The notes: generated by a model not told the origin, from the sequence alone. A stretch of DNA of 64,000 bases from Symbiodinium natans (GCA_905221605.1 CAJNDS010002209.1:210164-274163), one strand, 5' to 3'; numbered from the stretch's first letter, positions 1-12,312 are shown. Made by a program: numbers and translations.

Positions 1-1217
1 CACAAAGGAGGGAAATCGACTTGAGCACTTAGGTGTAGGGGGACGAGTCCGAACGTAGGGTTTACCTTGAAGCAAGGTTAGGGTTTTAGGATTGTAGGGT
101 TGAGGGTTAAGGGGCACTTAAAAGTAGGGTTGTAAGTAAGGTAACTATGGTTATGGCACCTATAACCCCACTATCCCCTACTTATGAGTGCCCATGAATC
201 TTGAGTCCACGGAACCAAAATGGCGCCCAATAACCCACAATATCGTATACCCATAAAGGGTTTAAGGTCTTTGTCCGGGAGTGGCGAGGGGAGGGAGGTG
301 GGGTGGGGGTGGTAGAAGCGGACCGCACGAGAATTGGTAGGATCATTTGGGGTTTACGAAAATCAGGGACCCCCAAAATAAACCCCTCAAATAGTAGGAT
401 CCCCTTAGAATAAGGACCCCAAAAAGGTACCCCGAATTTGGGCTCGGCTCCCACCTCGCCCCTGACTGCAAACACCTGGAACTCCTCCCGAAGTAGAGGG
501 ATGGCAGGCTGGTACCTTGGCGAGCACTTTGCTTCGTGGTCTGTGGCTACTGGCGCCTAAGGAGGAGAGGGGGTGCATGTACAGAGGAAGTGTTCGGGCT
601 TGGTTGGGGTTTAGGGTTTAGGGTTTACCTTAGCTTCGAAACTCCACACCCTGAACCCTAAACCTTAAACCCCAAACCTTAAACCATACACCCTGAACCC
701 CCGTAGGCCTTACAACCAACCCCAAAATAACCCAAACCCACAACTCACGACACACAAAGCCCTAAACCCCAACCCGTAAACCCTAAACCCAAGCCCTAAA
801 GCCTGAAGCACGTAAGCCTTAAATCCTTAAATCCTCAATCCGAACCCAAAACTCTAAATCCTAAACCCCAAAAGCATGAATTCCCAAGTCCGAAGCCCAC
901 AGCCCTAACTCCCACTTACCCTAAACCCTAAACCCCAAACCCTTTGTGAAGCGGAGGGGCAGGAGCTGCAGCCCGTCGCCCCAGGCGCACACTGCGGGAG
1001 CGGCGTGCCGTGCACCTTGGGCACGCATAAGATCTAGGGTTTAGGGTTTAGGGTTCGGGTTAGTCTCTAGGGTTTCGGGTTTCGGCGAAAGTTTGGGGTC
1101 TGGTGCCAGCGCCATCATCTTCAGGGGCTTAGGGCGGCTCAACGGTTGAACCCTGAACCCTAAACCCTAAACCCCAAACCCTAAACCCTAAACTCAAACA
1201 AGTCCTCATGCCATCGC

Positions 1218-1357
1218 GTCGAGCACACCAGAAGCAAGGCCGAGTCGCTACCCTAAACCCTAAACCCTAAACCCTAAACCCTAAACCCTAAACCCTAAAC
1301 CCTAAACCCTAAACCCTAAACCCTAAGTCGAGATCACCAGAAGCAAGCCGAGTCACT
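1218..1357 (-). repeat. CCCTAAA array flanked by a direct repeat
   Basis: About 11 CCCTAAA units (1,251-1,326) lie between two near-copies of one unique sequence, at 1,218-1,249 and 1,327-1,357 (both contain ACCAGAAGCAAG and CCGAGTC). Confidence 0.9.
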
Positions 1358-1435
1358 GGAGAAGAGCCGCAGCTCCAGCCAGAGGCCGTCTCCCATCCGC
1401 TTGCCGGAGTCGCACCTTGATTCCCTGGCTCTCAG

Positions 1436-1566
1436 TAGGGAATGGGGGATGAGGTACCCTAAAAAAAACATCCGTTAAAGGGTATGTATACATATATATA
1501 TATATATATATATTTCATTTATATAGATATCGGGGATATAGGGTACCGCATTCCCCAATTCCCTAC
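1436..1566 (+). mobile_element. Family E inverted-repeat element E1
   Basis: Ends TAGGGAATGGGGGATGAGG and CATTCCCCAATTCCCTA, then GTACCCTA and TAGGGTAC inside. The centre is a TA microsatellite (about 1,490-1,515). Confidence 0.8.
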
Positions 1567-2763
1567 TAAGATCCAGCCAGCTGAGGGGGTTGAAGCGTTG
1601 AGGGTGTGAGGGTTTTGGGGTGTTAGGGTTTTGGGTTTTTTAGGGTTGTAGGGTTTTTGGGGTTTGGGGGTTTCTGGGTTTTTGTGTGTTATGGTTAGGG
1701 TCTGGGGGTTTTAGGGTTAGGGTTTGTTTCGGGGTTCGGGTTTTGTGGGCTTTAGGGTTCGGGGTTGAAAGCACCGTAGTTTAGGACGCAGGGGTGAAGC
1801 CGAGGCCTGAGCCCATTGCTAAGGGCCCCTATCACTTAGGAGGCTTCAGGGATTGGGGGTTTAGGGTTTGGGGGTTGGCTTTTGCAAGCGTCTGGAGCTT
1901 CGGGGGCCATGTGACGAGAAAACGACCCAGGTGATGCTCATGATGCTCTTCTCCCGCCTCTTGAATGGCGCCCAGTCATTCGGGCAGGCAAGCGGTCGTA
2001 TGGAATTTATTCCAGGAGCTGGGTACCACTACTGCAGGGCGCAGGATGAAGGCTTGGTAGGGTTTGCGGCTCAGCGCTTTTGGAATGGCCATGGGAAGCA
2101 CGCTGATGATCTTCGGCAGGGGTGATGGGATGGACGTGGCAACGGGGTCTCCTTTAGCCACGGTAAGGGAGCAAGCTGAGGAGACACACCCTGACCCTAA
2201 ACCCTAGACCTTGGCAACCCTAAACCGCGTCAACCCTACACACCCTATTCCCTAAACCCTAAAACCCTACAAACCCTAGAAACCCTAAAAACCCTAAAAA
2301 CCAAAAACCCTAAAAACACTAAAGCCTACCGACCCCCCCCCCCCCCCGCCATGAACGCAACTACAAATTCTAAAGCCGAATCGCCTCCCCTACACTCTCG
2401 TAACTTATATACCCAACCCAAAGCCCTAAACACCCTTAATCTCCCACTCGACCCACACACCCTAAACCCTAAACCCTGAACCCTACACCCTAAACCTTGC
2501 CGACCCTTCCCCCTTGGAGAGCAAGTATTTCAACCTGAACCCCACACCCAAAGGCCTGCCTGGCACACCCTAGACCCTAAACCATATCCCTGAAACCTAA
2601 ACCCCTAAACCCTACCGAACCAACGAAAGGGGCTATAGGTTCTGGAGCCTAAGCCCTAAACCCTAAACCCTAAACCTGAGGGCGCCACGTGGTGAGGGCC
2701 AGCTCCAGTCCATCCCCGCGGGCCCTGGCACGTGGAAGCCCCGGACCCCTCAAGCTGAGGTGT

Positions 2764-2873
2764 AGGGTTTAGGGTTTAGGGTTTAGGGTTTAGGGTTTAG
2801 GGTTTAGGGTTTAGGGTTTAGGGTTTAGGGTTTAGGGTTTAGGGTTTAGGGTTTAGGGTTTAGGGTTTAGGGT
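2764..2873 (+). repeat. TTTAGGG array
   Basis: About 15 uninterrupted TTTAGGG units. Confidence 0.97.
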
Positions 2874-3170
2874 GCGGGGGATGAGGGTTGATCGGGTTCA
2901 GGGTTTAGGATTTAGGGTTTAGGGCCAAAACGCTGAACCCTGGAACTGCTGGCAAAGCCTGTTAGGATCTCGAAGCCGAGGTTTGAGATCATTTTACAGT
3001 TCGGGGGCGTCATTACCCCCTAAGCCCTAAACCCTAAACCCTACACCCTAAACCCTAGACCCTGAACAAATGCTTTCAACTCTAGCAGCCAGCGCTGCTC
3101 CTCCCAAAGCCTCGAGGCCCCACACTCACAGTGATGTGTCTCTCAAATTCCTATGCCCCCTCCCCGCCCC

Positions 3171-3249
3171 CCTAAACCCTAAACCCTAAACCCTAAACCC
3201 TGGACCCTAAACCCTAAACCCTAAACCCTACACCCTAAACCCTAAACCC
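3171..3249 (-). repeat. CCCTAAA array
   Basis: About 11 units with a CCCTGGA and a CCCTACA variant. Confidence 0.95.
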
Positions 3250-3328
3250 ACCTATAGTTTAAGGGTAGTCTTATGAGGCGAAGGATGGGATTCAGAAGGT
3301 TTGAGGCCCTTCAACCTGCTGCTTTCTT

Positions 3329-3475
3329 AGGGTAGTTACATGGTCCCTTAGTATGGGCCCTTGAACGGGTAGTTGCATGGTCCCTTATATATACTCCATA
3401 CGTACTCTCTACAAATTTAAAGGGCCCATACTTCGGAGCCCTTTAAAGCTTGGGGACCATATTAAGGGAACCCTA
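3329..3475 (+). mobile_element. Inverted-repeat element, family I (single copy)
   Basis: Contains two copies of GTAGTTGCATGGTCCCTTA-like sequence (3,331 and 3,369) and a right end GGGGACCATATTAAGGGA that mirrors them. Centre TTTAAAGGGCCC...GCCCTTTAAA. Confidence 0.6.
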
Positions 3476-3528
3476 AACCCTAAACCCTAAACCCTAAACC
3501 CTAAACCCTAAACCCTAAACCCTAAACT
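3470..3528 (-). repeat. CCCTAAA array
   Basis: Eight units, directly after the family I element. Confidence 0.95.
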
Positions 3529-3545
3529 TAGATGCAGAATACGCA

Positions 3546-3668
3546 TGGGGATAATACCCTCAGGATCCCATGTGCCTATATAGAATATGCTAGGCCCTGA
3601 AGGGGTTCCTATATAGTAGCTTTAGAGCCCAAGTATAGGCTATATAGGTACATGGATCCTTAGGGAAA
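3546..3668 (+). mobile_element. Family F inverted-repeat element F1
   Basis: Left GATAATACCCTCAGGATCCC and CATGTGCCTATATAG mirror right CTATATAGGTACATGGATCC and TTAGGG. The middle has CTAGGCCCTGAAGGGG. Confidence 0.7.
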
Positions 3669-4754
3669 ACAAAAAAGGGACTTGTCCCTTGAAGTGTATG
3701 CCTTGGACCACATGTACCCCAAAATTGGGGTCATATACCCTGTACTACTACAATTTCTATTCAGCTCTCTGAACCATCAACCCTTTGAGGGTTCTTTTGC
3801 TCGTCCGTAAGGCCTGAACCCTGGAAGCTACAACCCGATCCATGAGCGCCTGAGCCTTCCTCGTAACTGCAGAGGCGAGACTCCTGACGTCTGCGCTGGG
3901 TTTGGGGTTTTGGGCTTAAGTGTGTCTCGGGTTTAGGGTTTAGGGTGCCCCCCCCCCCCCACCCCACAAGGACAAGAAACAACTCATTTGCCGCCCCCTC
4001 CCCCTCCTAACGCCCTGACGCACAGCCTGCCTAAACCATATAAAACGTAAACAGAATCGAGGGACTCAGTCCTTGACAAAGCCTTACATCCTGGGGCAAA
4101 CTCGGAGCTTGCGGGGTTTGCGGAGTCCGTACAAGGGATTTAGAGTTTTCGGTTTGGAGTTTTCAGGTACAGGTTGAACCTACACCCCGAACCGTACACG
4201 CTCAGAGCCCTGTTGCCCCCATGAAACCTTCTGTGCCCTATACCCTCTACATCCTAAACCCTTTGATCGCGTTAAGCTCTCGACCTTTTCACCCTAAACC
4301 CTCCACAAGCTTCTGGGTTTGGGGTCTGGCTGGCCATAAGGGGCATCATCCACCAACTCCGGGCAAAACCTTTGGGCGGTTTTGGGCCTTATGTCTCTCC
4401 TCCCCTCCAAACCCTGAACCCTGAACGGTAAACATTAAACCCTAAATCCTGAATCCTCCCCCCTCCCCCCCACCGGCACCTGCTGTGGAAAAGCCGGCGA
4501 TACCCCCACTGAGCTCCGCAAATACCGTGGCCCCACCTCGGCAGTTCGGGTTTAGCTAAGAACTCGAGATTACGATCGTAAGAATGACCTTTTGAGGAGT
4601 CTCTCCTTAACCAATGGATGAACAAGCTACGCACTTGTTATGAGTACTGTGGCGGTCCTAGCATGATGTAAGGTTAAGCGCGAGACCCAAAGCACCAAGC
4701 GCAGGCCAAGCCCTACCAGTTTAGAGTTTAGGGTAAGCCCCTCCTCCTCCAATC

Positions 4755-4861
4755 CTTGGTAGCCCAGTAACCACACTGAAAGGGCACCCTTTTGGGGGTT
4801 GGCTACTTTGTTCAGGGAATCTTGAACCAAAAAAGGGAAAGGGTACCACTGGACTACCAAG
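4755..4861 (+). mobile_element. Family C inverted-repeat element C1
   Basis: Ends CTTGGTAGCCCAGTAACC and GGTACCACTGGACTACCAAG. Interior GGGCACCCTTTTGGGG and AAAAAAGGGAAAGGG. Reference copy for family C. Confidence 0.85.
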
Positions 4862-4920
4862 AATCTGTCTTTAGCCGAAACTGCGCAGATGACAAACTGG
4901 GGTGGCGACAAGGTTTAGCA

Positions 4921-5006
4921 GCCTAAACCCTAAACCCTACACCCTAAACCCTAAACCCTAAACCCTAAACCCTAAACCCTAAACCCTAAACCCTAAACCC
5001 TAAACC
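4921..5006 (-). repeat. CCCTAAA array
   Basis: About 12 units with one CCCTACA. Confidence 0.95.
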
Positions 5007-5351
5007 TACCCTAGCTTTGGGGCACTTTCGGTCCTCTCAGCTGCCCTTAGGATGGCTCAGAGTCCTAAACCCTAAACCCAAAAACCCAAAAACCCTAAAC
5101 CCTAAACCCAAAAACCCAAAACCCTAAACCCTGTAGACCCTAAACACCACTCAGCCCACACGCAGAGAAAGCCATCTCAACTGCTTCCAGCCCACGAAGT
5201 CACACCAACAGAAGCAAAGGGACCGAAGCCGAAGCCCAGGCGCCCCAGCATTGAAAAATCTCGGGGGTAGCCTTTCAGATGCCCGAAATCGAACCCCCCC
5301 CCCCCCCCCCCCTAAGGTGCCCTTACAGGCATTTGTTCTCTTATGTACTTA

Positions 5352-5471
5352 CAGGGTGGGGCCCCCTAGTTATAAGTAGAGTTATAAGGGCCCTAAATTG
5401 GGTTATAAGGACCCTAAGTTAGGTTATAAGTCCCTTAACTACAGTTAGTATAGTAAGGGGGCCCCACCCTG
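5352..5471 (+). mobile_element. Family D short inverted-repeat element, copy 1
   Basis: A 120-bp element with ends CAGGGTGGGGCCCCCT and AGGGGGCCCCACCCTG (terminal inverted repeats) and internal TTATAAGG-type repeats. TA flanks both sides. By eye it differs at one base from the reverse complement of 42,668-42,787. It is noncoding and resembles a MITE with TA target duplication (Tc1/mariner-like preference, inferred). Confidence 0.9.
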
Positions 5472-5594
5472 TAGGTCCACCCGAATCCCCAAACCAAGCT
5501 GTGGCAGCCCGCCATGCCACTGCGCCGACACAGAAAGCTGCGGTAGGGCGAGGCTCCCTGCGTCGTCTGCGCCGCCTGGGAAAAAAAGTGGGTT

Positions 5595-5748
5595 TAGGTT
5601 TGAGGGTTTGAGGGTTTGAGGGTTTAAGAGGGTTTAAGAGGGTTTAAGAGGGTTAAGAGGGTTTGAGGGTTTGAGGGTTTGAGGGTTTGAGGGTTTGAGG
5701 GTTTGAGGGTTTGAGGGTTTGAGGGTTTGAGGGTTTGAGGGTTTGAGG
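5595..5748 (+). repeat. Octamer TTTGAGGG variant array
   Basis: A homogeneous run of TTTGAGGG units with a block of TTTAAGAGGG near 5,622-5,660, an 8-base variant of the telomere repeat. Confidence 0.95.
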
Positions 5749-6756
5749 GTATGGGGATGCAGCTGGGGCGAGGGCGATAGAGGGGGAATTTGGCTTGGAA
5801 TTTGGGGGTGAATAAGGCCCAGAAGGAGCTAAACTTTGAGCTTCCTTAGGCACGACTCGGCTCAGGGCCTACAGCCCTGAACCCGAAACCCTAAACCCTA
5901 GACCCGAATCCCTGAACCCTAAACCCTAAACCCGAAACCCGAAACCCTAAACCCGAAACCCTAAACCGGCCTTCGGCATCTTCGGTCCCGTGGCAGGCCC
6001 TCCTGACAGGGAGAGGGGGATCGGACGGTGCAGAGTGAAACCCTAAACGCTTCAAACCTTGAATCCCCAACCCTCAACCCTAAACCGGCCTAAACCCTAG
6101 ACTTAACCCCAAACCCTGAACCCTGAATCCTAAACCGCAAACCCCAAGTTCCGTTCTGGAGTATTGGGGTTAAGGGTGAAGACTTCGAGAGGAAAGGAGG
6201 CGATGTTCCAGGAATGCCCTAAAGTCCAGAGACAATGGAACACTTTCCTGGCGTTCTCGCTCCACCTTCTTGTAAAAGGATCCCTGTTTCACCCCTCCCC
6301 AAACGACTCCTATTACGCCCCCTTATTCCGAGTTTAAGGTTTAGGGGTTTAGGGTTAGAGAAGCCCCATAACGGCCCTAAGCCCTAACGAAAAGAATCTA
6401 AAGAAGACCCTGGACCCCAAACCCCCGAACCTACTTCGGGGCTGAATACCTCATATAGCCCAAAAAAAAGCCTTTTGTTTGTACTAGGATTACATATATA
6501 TATATATATTTATTTATTTATTTATTAATTTATTTATTTATCATGATATGATATGATATTATATTCTATGATATTATATGATATGAACCTATATATATAT
6601 ATATACATGTATTATAACCAAAAACGTGCAAGGTGAACAAACCAGCTCCTAAGCCTAAACCCGACAACGACTTCCCTGGCGCTGCCCGAGCGGCCATTGA
6701 AAGTCTGGTGGACGGCGGATCGCGCCTCGCCTGACGGGCTTTCGGGGCCGAAACGA

Positions 6757-6817
6757 GGGTTTAGGGTTTAGGGTTTAGGGTTTAGGGTTTAGGGTTTAGG
6801 GTTTAGGGTTTAGGGTT
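6757..6817 (+). repeat. TTTAGGG array
   Basis: Eight to nine units. Confidence 0.95.
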
Positions 6818-8103
6818 CATCTTGGGGGGCCTGCGGGTTCCTAGGCGCTTCTCTGTAAAGTAGAGCTTTCTGCCCGATGGGATAGGGATCAAGGGCCCGT
6901 CTTCGTAGGCTGGCCCCTGAAAAAAAACCCTAAACCCTAAATCCAAAACCCTAAACCCTAAACCCTAAATCCTAGCTGGGACTTGATCCCAAACAGGAGG
7001 TTCGGAACTGGTTCCAGTGGCAGGTCACCCTATTCGTTCCTCCTAGCTGGGGTCTTGCAAGCTTTGTGCAGTCTTAGGGACTAGGGTTTAGGGTTATCAT
7101 TCTAAGAGGCACACGCTCAGAGACATGCAGCGTGATGACCCAGCGGCTCAGGTGCTTCGGGGCTACACCCTAAACCCTTAACCCTAAACCCTCAACCCTC
7201 GCCCCTTCCGTCCCATCGAACCCTAGGCCCTGACGACTCAAGTGCCTCCGAGCCCAAGATCTCCACCTTTGACAAACTCGAAGATTCTCCCCCTAGTATT
7301 TCTCAAACCCTTTGGAGGTTTCGGGGTTTAGGGTTTAGGATGATTTTTATAACCCTCAACCCTAAACCCTAAACCCTAAACCGCTGAGAACATGTCCTCC
7401 AAGGCGAGTTCCACTTGTTGGCATCCCACCCTCATCTCCCAGCGAGGTTTCACCTGAGTTCACATGCAGTTCGTCCACGTGAACGGCCTGCTGAGCAGAC
7501 CGGATTCACGTTCTCTGTGTAGCCAACGTCCACTGCCTGCAGGTTCCTTTGGCTCCTTCTTGTAGTGTAACTTTCTTTTTATGGTTTAGGCTTTAGGGTT
7601 TAGGGTTGATTCGTTCTGTGACTGTCAGCCCGTCGCCAGGCTTTCCAGCCCCCCCCCCCCCCCCAGTATGCTCTCAAACTGGCTCAAGCCTCGCGCATGC
7701 AGAAGTGCAGCCACCTCTGTCGGCCTAAAGCCCTGAACGATGCCTGAGGTGGCCCTTGGCTGGCTATGGCCTTTCTTTCAAGTTTGGGTTTCGGGTTTAG
7801 GTTTCGGGTTTAGGGTCTAGAGTTCCGCATACTTCCGGCAGTCATAATCAAAAAACCACGCAGAGCAGAGCAATGTAGACATGCATGCCTTGCCCTGACC
7901 CCCGCTAAATCCCCTCTAAAGCCTATGCCTATGCCCCTCAAACCCAAAACGCCTGAAGCCCTAAAGCACCAGGCAGTCGAAAGCCTAAACCCTAAACCCT
8001 AAACCCCTAAAACCTTAAACCCTTCAAGCTCCGCTCCGAAGTCTCCGAAGTCTCGAGCCCCGAAACTGCAACCTCCGCACAGCTCTGCAAGGCTTGTAGG
8101 CTA

Positions 8104-8170
8104 GGGTTTAGGGTTTAGGGTTTAGGGTTTAGGGTTTAGGGTTTAGGGTTTAGGGTTTAGGGTTTAGGGC
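8104..8170 (+). repeat. TTTAGGG array
   Basis: About nine units, followed by degenerate TTTAGGGGAAGTTGAGG repeats. Confidence 0.95.
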
Positions 8171-8378
8171 TTAGGGGAAGTTGAGGGTTTAGGGGAAGTT
8201 GAGGTTGAGGGTTTAGAAATTTCAGGTTCGATGTTCAGAACATAAACGCAATACCTCTGAATCCTCCTCCCCCCCCCCCCCGCGAAGCCTCAGGAGGTAC
8301 CCGCAGAGACGATCCCCGGCTCTGCCCCCGCCATGGACGAACACCATGTCCGTCTCAACGAGATGGCCTCAAGCTTAC

Positions 8379-8435
8379 TTTATATATATATATATAGAGG
8401 GCCCTAATTCCCTCGTTCCCTGCTAACCACCAGTG
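8379..8435 (+). mobile_element. Family E half-element E4
   Basis: TA microsatellite followed by GAGGGCCCTAATTCCC and GTTCCCTGCTA, matching the right half of E1. The left half is not found. Confidence 0.45.
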
Positions 8436-8807
8436 AGCAAGGGGGCTTGTAGGGTTTAGGAATTAGGGTGTAAGGTTGAGGGTCTAGGGTTTAAGGCTTA
8501 GGGATTTTCGGGTTTAGGGTTTTGTTGCTTAAGAATCCCGCCCCAATGATGCTCATAGTGCCCTCATCAAGTGGAAGAGTGTCTTTGAGATGTTTGGCGG
8601 GTCCTCATGCAAATCGTCGTCAAAAAGGCGTGTCTTCTAGGGAGACCTGGGTCTGGCAGCTTAGGGATTGGGGTTTAGGGGGGCTTGGGGGTTGAATTAG
8701 GGTTTCGGGTTTTAGGGATTGGGGTGAGGGGTTTAGGGTTTAAGGCTTAGGGTTTGGGGTTTGAGGCTTGGCTTGGCGTGTGCAATTGTAGGAGGTCACC
8801 GGCGGCT

Positions 8808-9084
8808 CCAGGCCCACGAACTCATGCTGCGCCATCCGTGTCACCTCCTGCAACGACGATGGATGGCCATGAAAGTCGAAGGCCACTCCGCATCGCGATC
8901 GCGGACGCTGCGGGACAGACAGGCTCTCAAAGGCCTGCAGCCAACGTTCTGCCCATGGCCAGCCATTCACGAACATGGCAAGGACCCTGCTCGGTTGTGC
9001 GACTGACTGCTTGCCCTTGCTGCACCAGAAATGGACCGTGGACTTGGAAAGAAAGACCGTTCCAGGTGGCGATGCCTCAGTTTA
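8808..9084 (-). pseudogene. Minus-strand open frame, possible exon remnant
   Basis: Read on the minus strand from about 9,084 to 8,808, one frame stays open. It starts TEASPPGTVFLSKSTVHFWC, continues through VLAMFVNGWPWAERWLQAF and ends near MAQHEFVGLEPP, then runs into telomere repeat. Composition is protein-like, unlike the surrounding frames. An acceptor-like GTTGCAG|GAGG lies inside it. I do not recognise it. It is bounded by telomere repeat on both sides, so at best it is a stranded exon. Confidence 0.3.
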
Positions 9085-9402
9085 GGGTTTGGGGTTTTTG
9101 GGGTTTAGGGATTGGAGTTTAGGGTTTAGGGATTGGAGTTTAGGGTTTAGGGTCAGAGCAATTGGTTAGGCTTTCGGGCTTAGGGTGGTTTACTTGTGGG
9201 ATGTTGGGATTTGTGCCCAAAATACAGGCTTAGGGCTCACTGAGGTGTAGTGCTTCAGGGCCTAAAACCCTAAACCCTAAACCCTAAACCCTAAACCCTA
9301 AACCCCCAAGCGGGTTCGGGGTTAGGACCCCAACAAAGAGACCCATCAAGCTAACAAACCCTAGACCTTAAACCCTCAACCTTGTAGAATAAACCCGAAG
9401 GC

Positions 9403-9508
9403 TTGGGGTGTTCTCCCTTGTACTAACAGTCCTTAATATGGACTATAACAAGGGGTATAGTACTATACTCCCCATTAAGGACTGTTTGTATAAGGGGGAA
9501 CATTCCAA
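9403..9508 (+). mobile_element. Family B inverted-repeat element B1
   Basis: A nearly palindromic element. TTGGGGTGTTCTCCC and TACTAACAGTCCTTA on the left mirror TAAGGACTGTTTGTA and GGGGGAACATTCCAA on the right, around a TATAGTACTATA centre. Confidence 0.85.
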
Positions 9509-9827
9509 CCCTAAACCCTAAACCCTAAACCCTAAACCCTAAACCCTAAACCCTAAACATCCCAACCTAAGGCCATCGAATCTTGAGCCGGAGGGGCATG
9601 TGCCGCCCAGAACTCGTGTGGCCTTGCCACTCCAGCGGCCTGCACGATGTGTCAGGGTTTACCCTAAACCCTAAACCCTAAACCCTAAACCCTCAACCCG
9701 AAACCCTAGGGTTTAGGGTTTAGGGTGCTTTGGGTTCGGGTCTCGGGGCTCTAGAACCTTAGGGCCTCATGGGATTCTAGACCACGGGGCATGGGACGCA
9801 ATTAGGCCTTTGGGGGGGGGGTTGCCT

Positions 9828-9890
9828 TACGTGGACCTTTGGGGCCCAAGTATATAATAATCAAGTACATGGGCCCTGAGGGTTAGAGCC
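9828..9890 (+). mobile_element. Family F partial element F5
   Basis: CTTACGTGGACCTTTGGGGC and TCAAGTACATGGGCCCTGAG correspond to one side of family F. Truncated. Confidence 0.45.
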
Positions 9891-9899
9891 CTACTTTAG

Positions 9900-9920
9900 A
9901 AGTACCCATGAACCTCCAAG
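9900..9920 (+). mobile_element. Family A solo terminus
   Basis: AGTACCCATGAACCTCCAAG without a partner end nearby. A truncated family A copy. Confidence 0.5.
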
Positions 9921-10324
9921 CACGGAGGTTTGGGGTTCACCTCAAGGTTTCCCAAAATTAGAGGATAACACCCGAAGCCTAAACCCTAAACCCTAAACCC
10001 TCCATCAAACTGGGGGGCTGGGGGGGTGTTCTTTTACAGGAATACAGACTCTACTCGCCGTCATAAAGCTCGGAGTAATGTCGAGGGATGTCCCGTGCAG
10101 CAGTTTAGGGTTCAAAAGGTTTAGTATTTAGGGTTTTTGGGTTTGGGGTCTACGGTTTAGGCTTTTGGGGTTTAGGGTTTTAGGTTTGCGCTGGAAGGTT
10201 TCAGGGGGGCTCAGGTTTAGCGAAGACTGCCAGTACCTTCCGCAAAACCAGTTCCCAAATTTATGGATCCATCAGCCCTTGAGCACGTGCCTAAATCCCA
10301 AACCACAGGCCCTGACGCCTCACA

Positions 10325-10500
10325 CCCTAAACCCTAAACCCTAAACCCTAAACCCTAAACCCTAAACCCTAAACCCTAAACCCTAAACCCTAAACCCTAA
10401 ACCCTAAACCCTAAACCCTAAACCCTAAACCCTAAACCCCAACCCTGAACCCTAAACCCTAAACCCTAAACCCTAAACCCTAAACCCGAAACCCTAAACC
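10325..10500 (-). repeat. CCCTAAA array, longest in the left flank
   Basis: About 25 units, nearly perfect until a CCCCAACCCTGAA variant at 10,436-10,450. Confidence 0.97.
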
Positions 10501-10988
10501 CACCTGGAGGAAGGGCTGCCGGCACCGGTCTGTGGGCCGTCTGCCGGGTGAGGACACGGGGTCGGCGGAGCCTAGCTCATGCGCAGGAGCCGAGGACTAG
10601 AATGGGTTTAGGGTTTATAAGGGCTTAGGGTTTAGGGTTTAGGATTTAGGGTTTAGGGTTTAGGGTTTTAGAGTTCAGAGTTTAATGGGCTTAGGGCTTC
10701 GCGAGAAGAATTTGTAGGGCTTTGCGGGCTTTAGGGCGGAGTGCTTCTTGGCTGAGTTGTTTAGGTGAGACGAGGCTGACCATTGGGTTTTGAGGGGAGT
10801 AGTCGAAGTACCCCAAACCCTAAACCCCAATAATCTCAAACATCATGTGTCCAGAGCCCTGAACCCTCCCAAAAGCCGCCCCTTCATTCATCGCATGACT
10901 AGGGGTTTTTGGGCTTAGGTTCAAGATTCTAAACATCACGTGAACCGCAGAGTGAAACAATCGAAGCTGATCGTTCGCACGCTCAAAG

Positions 10989-11108
10989 TAGGGGATAGGA
11001 TTAGGGGGACCCTTGGGGATATAGACCCTGTCAATAAGGTCCCTCTTTAAGAGAGCCAGAAGAGGGTTCAGAAGGGCTCCCTTTTAAGGGTCCCCTTTAT
11101 CCTACCTA
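10989..11108 (+). mobile_element. Family H element H1
   Basis: Ends TAGGGGATAGGATTAGGGGG and CCCCTTTATCCTACCTA, with ACCCTT/AAGGGT just inside. Confidence 0.8.
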
Positions 11109-11700
11109 GGACAAAGGCTCGGGCACACGTGGCGGAGCGTCCAACCGGCTGTGGATGGCCCAGACTTCCTTGCTTGGCTACACTCAGAAGGGTAGCTAAA
11201 AACTACTTTAGCTGCCTTATTAAGAAACCCAATAAACCCAAAAAGGCTAAGGATCTAAAGTTACAGTAAAGTACCACAAAGCTTGGAGGTTGCGAGTGTC
11301 GGGTTTCGAGGTTCGGGGGTTTCAGCTTTATGTGAGGCCTATGGAGTTAGAATAGGTATTTTGACCGGGTTTGAAGCCATCGGCAACCTTACCCAAAAGC
11401 CCCAAACCAAAGAACCAAAGAAGCAGCTTCCGCAAACCCTAAACCCTACAAGCGCTAAGCCCCAAAACCCTAAGTCCGAAACCACAAGCCCAAAGCCGTA
11501 AATCCTAAACCCCAAACCCCAACCCTAAGTCCCAACTAAACCCTAAACCCCAAACCCCAAACCCCAAACCCCAAACCCTAAACCCTGAACCCTAAACCCT
11601 AAACCCTCCAACCAAGGCTCCAAGTCCTCCGACCCTGCCCGCTCTGGCGGGCAGGACCTGACGACGAAGTCCTGGAAGGCGTAGGCGCGCGAAACCCTAC

Positions 11701-11799
11701 TTTGGAGTAAACCCTGAAAAAATATATATACTTTTTAGGTATAAGTAGCCATTATAGGAACCCAGAACCAACAAAAGTATTAAAGTATAGTACTCCAAA
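11701..11799 (+). mobile_element. Family G element G1
   Basis: Ends TTTGGAGTA and TACTCCAAA. Shared interior TATATACTTTTTAGGTA and ATAGGAACCCAGAACCA. Confidence 0.8.
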
Positions 11800-12070
11800 G
11801 CCCAGGAAAGGATTCTACAGACCCAAGAGTTTGGCGTTTAGGGTTTGGGGTTTAGGGTTTAGGGGTTTGGGGTTTGGGGGCTTGGGGGCTTGGGGGTTTG
11901 GGGGATTGGGGGTTTGGGGCTGTGGGGTTTGGGATGCCCTTTGTTTGTGCTTCTGTGGCTTGGGGGATTTATGGTTTTGGGCTCTTAGGGTTTAGGGCAG
12001 GGTTTCAGGGTTTTCCGGGCTTGGGTGTCTTGGGGCTTTAGGTTTTCGACTTGGGATCGGGGCGCCTAAG

Positions 12071-12143
12071 GCTTTAGGGTTTAGGGTTTAGGGTTTAGGG
12101 TTTAGGGTTTTAGGGTTTAGGGTTTAGGGTTTAGGGTTTAGGG
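12071..12143 (+). repeat. TTTAGGG array
   Basis: About ten units with one extra T. Confidence 0.95.
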
Positions 12144-12238
12144 CAGGATCTGGACTCAACCAAGTAGGCATGAGCCTTGAAAGTCTTGGAGACAGATGTC
12201 CTTCGTTCCTTTTCGGGGTACCTCGTAGAATACTCAGT

Positions 12239-12312
12239 TAGGGGATAGGATTAGGGGGACCCTTGGGGATATAGACCCTCTGAATAAGGTCCCTGTTTAA
12301 GAAAGCCAGAAG
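12239..12312 (+). mobile_element. Family H element H2, right end missing
   Basis: Nearly identical to the first 74 bp of H1 (TAGGGGATAGGATTAGGGGG, AGAGCC/AAAGCC variant), then diverges at GCCAGAAG. Confidence 0.75.
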
